From Boswellia sacra (Eukaryota; Streptophyta; Magnoliopsida; Sapindales; Burseraceae): a stretch of 64,000 nt of DNA. Where the stretch lies: contig SNVD02009802.1 in the NCBI GenBank assembly GCA_013180625.2, positions 310,001 through 374,000 on the forward strand, given 5' to 3'. The notes beneath the pieces are model-generated. The model worked only from the letters and a program-made list of their open reading frames with translations, had not been told where the DNA came from and searched no databases. Shown here piece by piece: positions 59,305 through 64,000 of this stretch (position 1 is its first letter; the number at the start of each line of letters is the position of its first letter). The translations under genes and the position numbers were made by a program.

Positions 59305-61368
59305 TTATTGACCTTTCTCTAAACCGAAAGTGTCTTCAACACCATTCATCACCCTCTTTCTTCGCTCAGCTATCATATGCAGATATGCCTGATAAACAAC
59401 AAAATAAAAATAAATCGACAAATAAACTTACAATGCAGTTTTTATTTTTATTTTTTAATTGTTTGTTCTTCGCTTGATGAAAATACTGCATCCACATTCC
59501 AGGCTATAAATGATTTCTAAAAATGTGAGAGAACATAAAATCCACTTTCAGCTAGAAATTATCACTGTATACTAAATAGCTCATAGGCTTCATTGAAACT
59601 TAGGCCCTAATTTCTTGACAAAAGGGGCCACGAACCATCCTAACAACTTCCTATACATGTCAGATCAAGAAGAAAAGATTATGTCATCACATTTATAGTA
59701 GACCGACTGATCAAGTTTTTCTTTATCATGCATTGTTTAGCCGGTATTTTTCTAATGCATCTAGAGCCTTCAGCCACATTGCTCTAAGCTACATGTTGAT
59801 CAGTGCTTTGAAAGAAACATTTATCACCAATTAGACATCTGCTTACAGCTCCTGACTTATATATTCTAAGATGAAATAAAGTAAAAGAAGAACAGTGTGG
59901 GGAGAAGGGGGCAATTGCAAAGGCAGAATGCAACAACAAGCTGATTAATAGTTCTCATATTGAGGAGATGAAATAAGTCCCTAAACACTTACTGTCTTCA
60001 TAATTTTGCTAAATTAAGTATAAACCATATAAATTGTAATTACACTGGGTTAGGTAACTTATAACAACTGATTAGCAGACTTGAATATGCCAAAGGGAAA
60101 AAGGAATGCTCATACCTTGGGATAAGAATACAGAAATATGTACCACCATGTGCATACTAACAAGAGTATGACTGTTGTAAATATGAGTGAATGCAAAATT
60201 AGCCAGCTACAAGCAATCACTGATACTCCAGTCAATGTTATCGTCCATGGTTGACACCTAGTGACATAAAGATGAAAAAGGAAACTCAAAACCATGTAAT
60301 AAAGCAAGCTTAGAAGCAAAAATTATGTTACAATGGGAATTTTTGAAGAAGTATATTGATTACGCTATAATCTTTCCAGAAATGCAAGTGGTGAAAGAGC
60401 CGTTCCACCCATTTGATTTACACTAAAATATTTTCCTAAAAAGCTCATTAATAGTTATTATATTGTTTTCAGAGCACAGTTCTATACCAAAATTTCACAC
60501 CTCAAAATATTTTCCTAGTTTCAATGGTCACTAGTCTTCAAGCCGGTAGATAATTACTCTGATTAATTGCTAAACTATATGAAATTAAGGAAGAAAACTT
60601 CAGATCACAAACAACAATTCCTTCCTCAACAGTAGAAAAATACCACTGAAAACAAATGGAACGTAATGCAATATATTTCGTGAAAAAAGGGTAGTAAGGC
60701 AAACATAAATGAAGGTAAAATTTTACAGAGGATGATTTGTTCACTCTTGGGCTGTTTAACAGCACCGGAATGGATTTTCACTTTGCCCTCAGTAGAAGAG
60801 AGTAGCTATCTACTTATTGCTCCATCTGCTTTCACTAGACATCTCTACTGGTACGATTCGATATTGTGAATCAACTAGGATGTATCTGACGGTCCTTAGA
60901 AACCTTTCTGTCTCTCTTTTTTTTTTTTTTTTTTGGCATGAATCTATCATCATGAACTGTAGCTTCAATGATTAATGTCACGATCAAAATTGAGAATGCA
61001 ATAAAAACTAAGAAACTCATGAACACTTAATACAGAAATGAAAAACGATAGTAGTAGTGAAAAACTAGAAACAGGCGTAGGGTAAAATAGGCTCACCATG
61101 AAGGCTTGGTGTCCCAAACAGAATCATACTCGAGAGAGAGGTAATTGAGGTAGCCATCCATGTCATTGACGATGCCGTTTTCATCCATGAACCTAGACTC
61201 TTTTGGGTCACTTGGATTTGCTCCAAAAACTACCTTTTTGGCACCAAGTCTTGCCATTTTGAGTGTACGCGACGAAACACGAGGCCACACAAGGGAGTTT
61301 GAGAGATGGAGTTTTCGTGGTCTCAGGGCACAAGATAAAGAGAGAGGCAAGAGAGATAGAGTTCCCAT
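59305..61368 (-). CDS. Plastid-targeted membrane protein, DUF6737-like (165 residues)
   Basis: Three exons are on the minus strand: 61368-61097 (272 nt, donor GTGAGC), 60257-60116 (142 nt, acceptor CTAG, donor GTATGA) and 59388-59305 (84 nt, acceptor TCAG, stop TAA); total 498 nt in frame. Residues 1 to about 45 are Ser/Leu/Arg-rich, as in a chloroplast transit peptide. The conserved core begins SLEYDSVWDTKPSWCQPW, followed by two hydrophobic segments (TLTGVSVIACSWLILHSLIF, then VILLLVCTWWYIFLYSYP) and a charged C terminus (AERRKRVMNGVEDTFG). I recall this VWDTKP.WCQPW pattern from a small family shared by plants and cyanobacteria (DUF6737; probably At4g02725). Function is unknown; a thylakoid or envelope location is inferred. 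The start at 61368 was chosen for its transit peptide; an upstream in-frame ATG at 61440 is possible. Confidence 0.85.
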
Positions 61369-61534
61369 TTGCGTGGAAAATTTTAAAAAACTGATAATTT
61401 TATTTCTTATTTCGATTAGCAAGGCCAAGGTTATACGCATTACACAAAGCTTTCTTCTCCACCTTGGAGAAAGGTTTATGGTCTGGTCGCAGGCGTACCA
61501 ACGACGTAGTTTCGACCTCAGTCATCTCTTATCG
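61369..61534 (-). promoter_or_regulatory. Upstream region of the DUF6737-like gene
   Basis: A short leader/promoter between the ATG and the start of the 340-bp direct repeat. ACGACGTAG (61501-61509) contains an ACGT core. No TATA box is evident. Confidence 0.35.
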
Positions 61535-61880
61535 GATTGCATTGTGGTCTATGTCGTGTGTCCTATTAGGCAAAGCCTTGTAGTTACTACAGTAAGCTAT
61601 AAGCTTTGAGAGATGAAATTTAATTTAATTTAATTTAACTTTTGAAGAATAATAGACGTAAAATATCATCTCAACCTTATAAAATAATTTTATTCAATAA
61701 CACAAATTTATGGTATTTTTAATCCCAATTCAGCTATTTATTTTATTGGGAAAATTAAAAATTGACCTTATTTAGAGGCTTTTTGATAAATAAATCAAAT
61801 TAAAAAAAATTAGAATGTCATAATCTCATCGACACTCCACATTTATGATAAGACTATTTCTTCAGTAAGCTCCACACAGA
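61535..61880. repeat. 340-bp direct repeat, copy 1
   Basis: It begins GATTGCATTGTGGTCTATGT and runs to CTCCACACAGA. It matches 63100-63436 almost base for base, including GTCCTATTAGGCAAAGCC, ATTTAATTTAATTTAATTTAA and CATCGACACTCCACATTTAT. Confidence 0.93.
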
Positions 61881-63099
61881 CATCCCTTTTGTTAACTTTA
61901 CCGTTAGATGACGTCATCTTTCCATCTAAATATCGTACAATTACTTAAATGCCCTTAAAAAATTCTTAAATTAAATGAGTTATTTTCATGGACCTCCCCT
62001 ACCTTTTGACTTTATTTCATCAATATGGACCGTTTGCATTTTTTCATAAATTTATTCTCTATGTTTTACAAAAGTCATCACAGACATCTCGTGCAATTAC
62101 TTAAATGCCCTTAAAAAATTCTTAAATTAAATAATTTCAATTAAAAATTAAATAAAAAATTTCAATAGTAAGCCAACAAGCCAGCAACCCAGAAACGTCT
62201 TTTTGTGTGATGATAACATGAAACATAACATAAACGAATGAAACTATTCATGTTCATATTATCGTCATTATTCTTAAATTAAATTGTAGTAAATAAAACG
62301 AATGAAACTGTCAGGACTACCCCTGAAAAAAATCCGATCACTACCACCACAAACCTAAAATTCAAGCTCACACCCCAACTTCAACATCCCGCAAGCCAAC
62401 AAGCCAGCGACCCAGAAACAAACACCACCACCTCAAGAACTCATTTACCGCCACCAACAACAGAAGAACAAAAACAACTCATTGATTAAAATAAATAAAA
62501 TCATAAAGAAATTAAAACCCATTTCATAAAAAACAATTTTTAAATTAGAGAGAGAAATGTGGTGTGATTGTTGGGTTAGAGAGAGAAAAGTGGAGGAGGA
62601 GGAGGAGGATGATGAAGAAATTGATTTTTGGTTCGAACCGCCATGCTACTAGTTTTTTAGTTTATTTTGTGTATTTAGTAGAAGAATAAGAGGTGTAATA
62701 TAATTATGTTGTTAGTTCAATGTCCAAAAGTTAGTTTGGCCAGGTGGTTGAGGGCACGTTGGAGTATAAAAAATTTAACTGAAGGGATATCTGTAATGAC
62801 TTTTGTAAAATATAAGGACTAAATTTATAAAAAAATGCAAAACGGTTCAACGGTTCATATTGATGAAATACAGTCAAAAGGTTAGGGAGGACCATGACAA
62901 TAACCCAATTTTAAATATTTAAATGACGATCTTACCCTTTGAGGTTTAACTTATTTACTAACATTTAACTGGAAAGTTAACGGAAGGGAGGTCTGTGATG
63001 ACTTTCAAAAAACGTAGGAACAAAATTTATGGAAAAATGTAAACGGTCTATATTGATGAAATAAGCTCAAAAGGTAAGGAAGGTATATAACAATAACCC
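61881..63099. mobile_element. Inverted-repeat (MITE-like) modules between the direct repeats
   Basis: A module reading TTTTGACT..ATTTCATCAATATGGACCGTTT, then CATAAATTTATTCTCTATGT and AAAGTCATCACAGACATC, occurs once in plus orientation (about 61980-62093). It recurs twice in minus orientation (about 62780-62905 and 62985-63098). A 45-bp direct duplication (CAATTACTTAAATGCCCTTA) is at 61930 and 62094. The centre (62160-62780) holds no ORF. These are ends of one or more nested MITE-like elements; TSD not resolved. Confidence 0.7.
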
Positions 63100-63436
63100 G
63101 ATTGCATTGTGATCTATGTCGTGTGTCCTATTAGGCAAAGCCTTGTAGTTACTACAGTGAGCTATAAGTTTTGAGAAATTTAATTTAATTTAATTTAACT
63201 TAACTTTTGAAGAATAATAGACGTAAAATATAATCTCAACCTCATAAAATAATTTGATTCAATAATACAAATTTATGGCATTTTTAATCCCAATTCAGCT
63301 ATTTATTTTATTGGGAAATTAAAAATTGACCTTATTTAGGGGCTTTTTGATAAATAAATCAAATTTAAAAAAAATTAGAATGTCATAATCTCATCGACAC
63401 TCCACATTTATGATAAGACTATCTCTTCCACACAGA
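63100..63436. repeat. 340-bp direct repeat, copy 2
   Basis: Near-identical to 61535-61880, with a small number of substitutions, a 5-bp insertion in the TTTAA run, and a few bases missing before CCACACAGA. Confidence 0.93.
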
Positions 63437-64000
63437 TTTTAGCAAGGAGATTTATCTTTTCAAAGAGTGATACTTAATTCGCTAAATTTGTTATTTATTG
63501 ATTATCATTTATCGTATATCAAGATGTGCAATATAATTTTTAATATTTTTAAATAAACGCCTGCTAGTTTTTTTATTTTTATTTAATCACTCGTTCACTG
63601 TACAGGATTTGCTGTAACATAGGCCTTATGAAATATAAGTTCAATCTAAAGACGGAATTCTTGACTTCAGACTGACAAGTGCAATTTGTTCCCTCTCTAA
63701 TGTCTAAATAATAAATTGAGATCAACATTACCTCTTACAAATTCCATACTGAGATAATGAAAAATTAATGTTACAACATGATGATTTCGATATGAAATAA
63801 TAAAAACCAGAATTTTTGTCTACCTGTGCCAATAAAATTTGGCAATACCTATCTTCCAAAGACATCACTTTGGTTTTAGTAGTTCCAAAACTTTTCTCCA
63901 ATATGTTTTGTCTTCCTCGGTTTTTTCTCCTTCTTATTGTTAACTGCTTGTGTTGAAAATTTGAGCCCTGATCAGTGTTTTAAGTATATAGTTTGCGCTG
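63437..64000. other. Intergenic, no gene seen
   Basis: Ordinary AT-rich sequence to the right edge. Confidence 0.5.

Overview
This is plant nuclear DNA, from a eudicot. It is AT-rich and has spliced genes with GT/AG introns, a nuclear psaD gene with a chloroplast transit peptide, and many plant transposon families (Ty3/gypsy, Mutator-like, hAT, PIF/Harbinger, probably CACTA). The species cannot be fixed from the sequence. No rRNA, tRNA or CRISPR array was recognised.

Six genes are well supported, with intron-exon models in which every junction keeps frame: NAA20 (NatB catalytic subunit, minus strand, cut by the left edge), PRP18 (splicing factor, plus, 2 exons), psaD (photosystem I subunit II, plus, intronless), a SKIP17-like F-box/LRR gene (plus, 12 exons), WDR5b-like WD40 (plus, 2 exons) and a plastid-targeted DUF6737-like membrane protein (minus, 3 exons). 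A Myb/SANT-like gene (minus, 2 exons) also has an open frame but may come from transposons. As I recall the Arabidopsis gene order, NAA20-PRP18-PSAD matches At1g03150-03140-03130, and PSAD-F-box-WDR5b-small gene matches At4g02770-02725. The window would then be one unfractionated ancestral block that Arabidopsis keeps in two halves.

Layout. 0-0.6 kb: NAA20 5' end. 0.6-9 kb: AT-rich spacer, a broken gypsy gag-protease joined to a Myb/SANT fragment (2.1-3.5 kb), and Mutator-like element 1 (7.66-8.82 kb). 9-14 kb: PRP18 and psaD. 14.75-19.4 kb: an old LTR retrotransposon with only gag readable. 19.8-21.85 kb: a long-inverted-repeat element whose right arm was hit by Mutator-like element 2. 22-31 kb: a MITE-like element, a probable 2.1-kb solo LTR with 65-bp and 113-bp tandem repeats, and a broken MULE transposase. 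31.9-36.1 kb: coding-like spliced exons of unknown identity between CACTA-like ends. 37-39.2 kb: PIF/Harbinger remnants. 39.7-44.4 kb: F-box gene. 45.4-51.3 kb: repeats, an AT-rich satellite and a GC-rich hAT element. 52.3-53.4 kb: Myb/SANT gene. 56-57.2 kb: an inverted-repeat element around a coding-like ORF. 57.7-61.4 kb: WDR5b and the DUF6737-like gene. 61.5-63.4 kb: a 340-bp direct repeat around inverted-repeat modules.

The host genes are mainly housekeeping or photosynthetic and are not an operon or pathway. They are linked by conserved neighbourhood. Most of the intervening sequence is layered transposons, and several preserve exact target-site duplications and nesting that allow relative dating.
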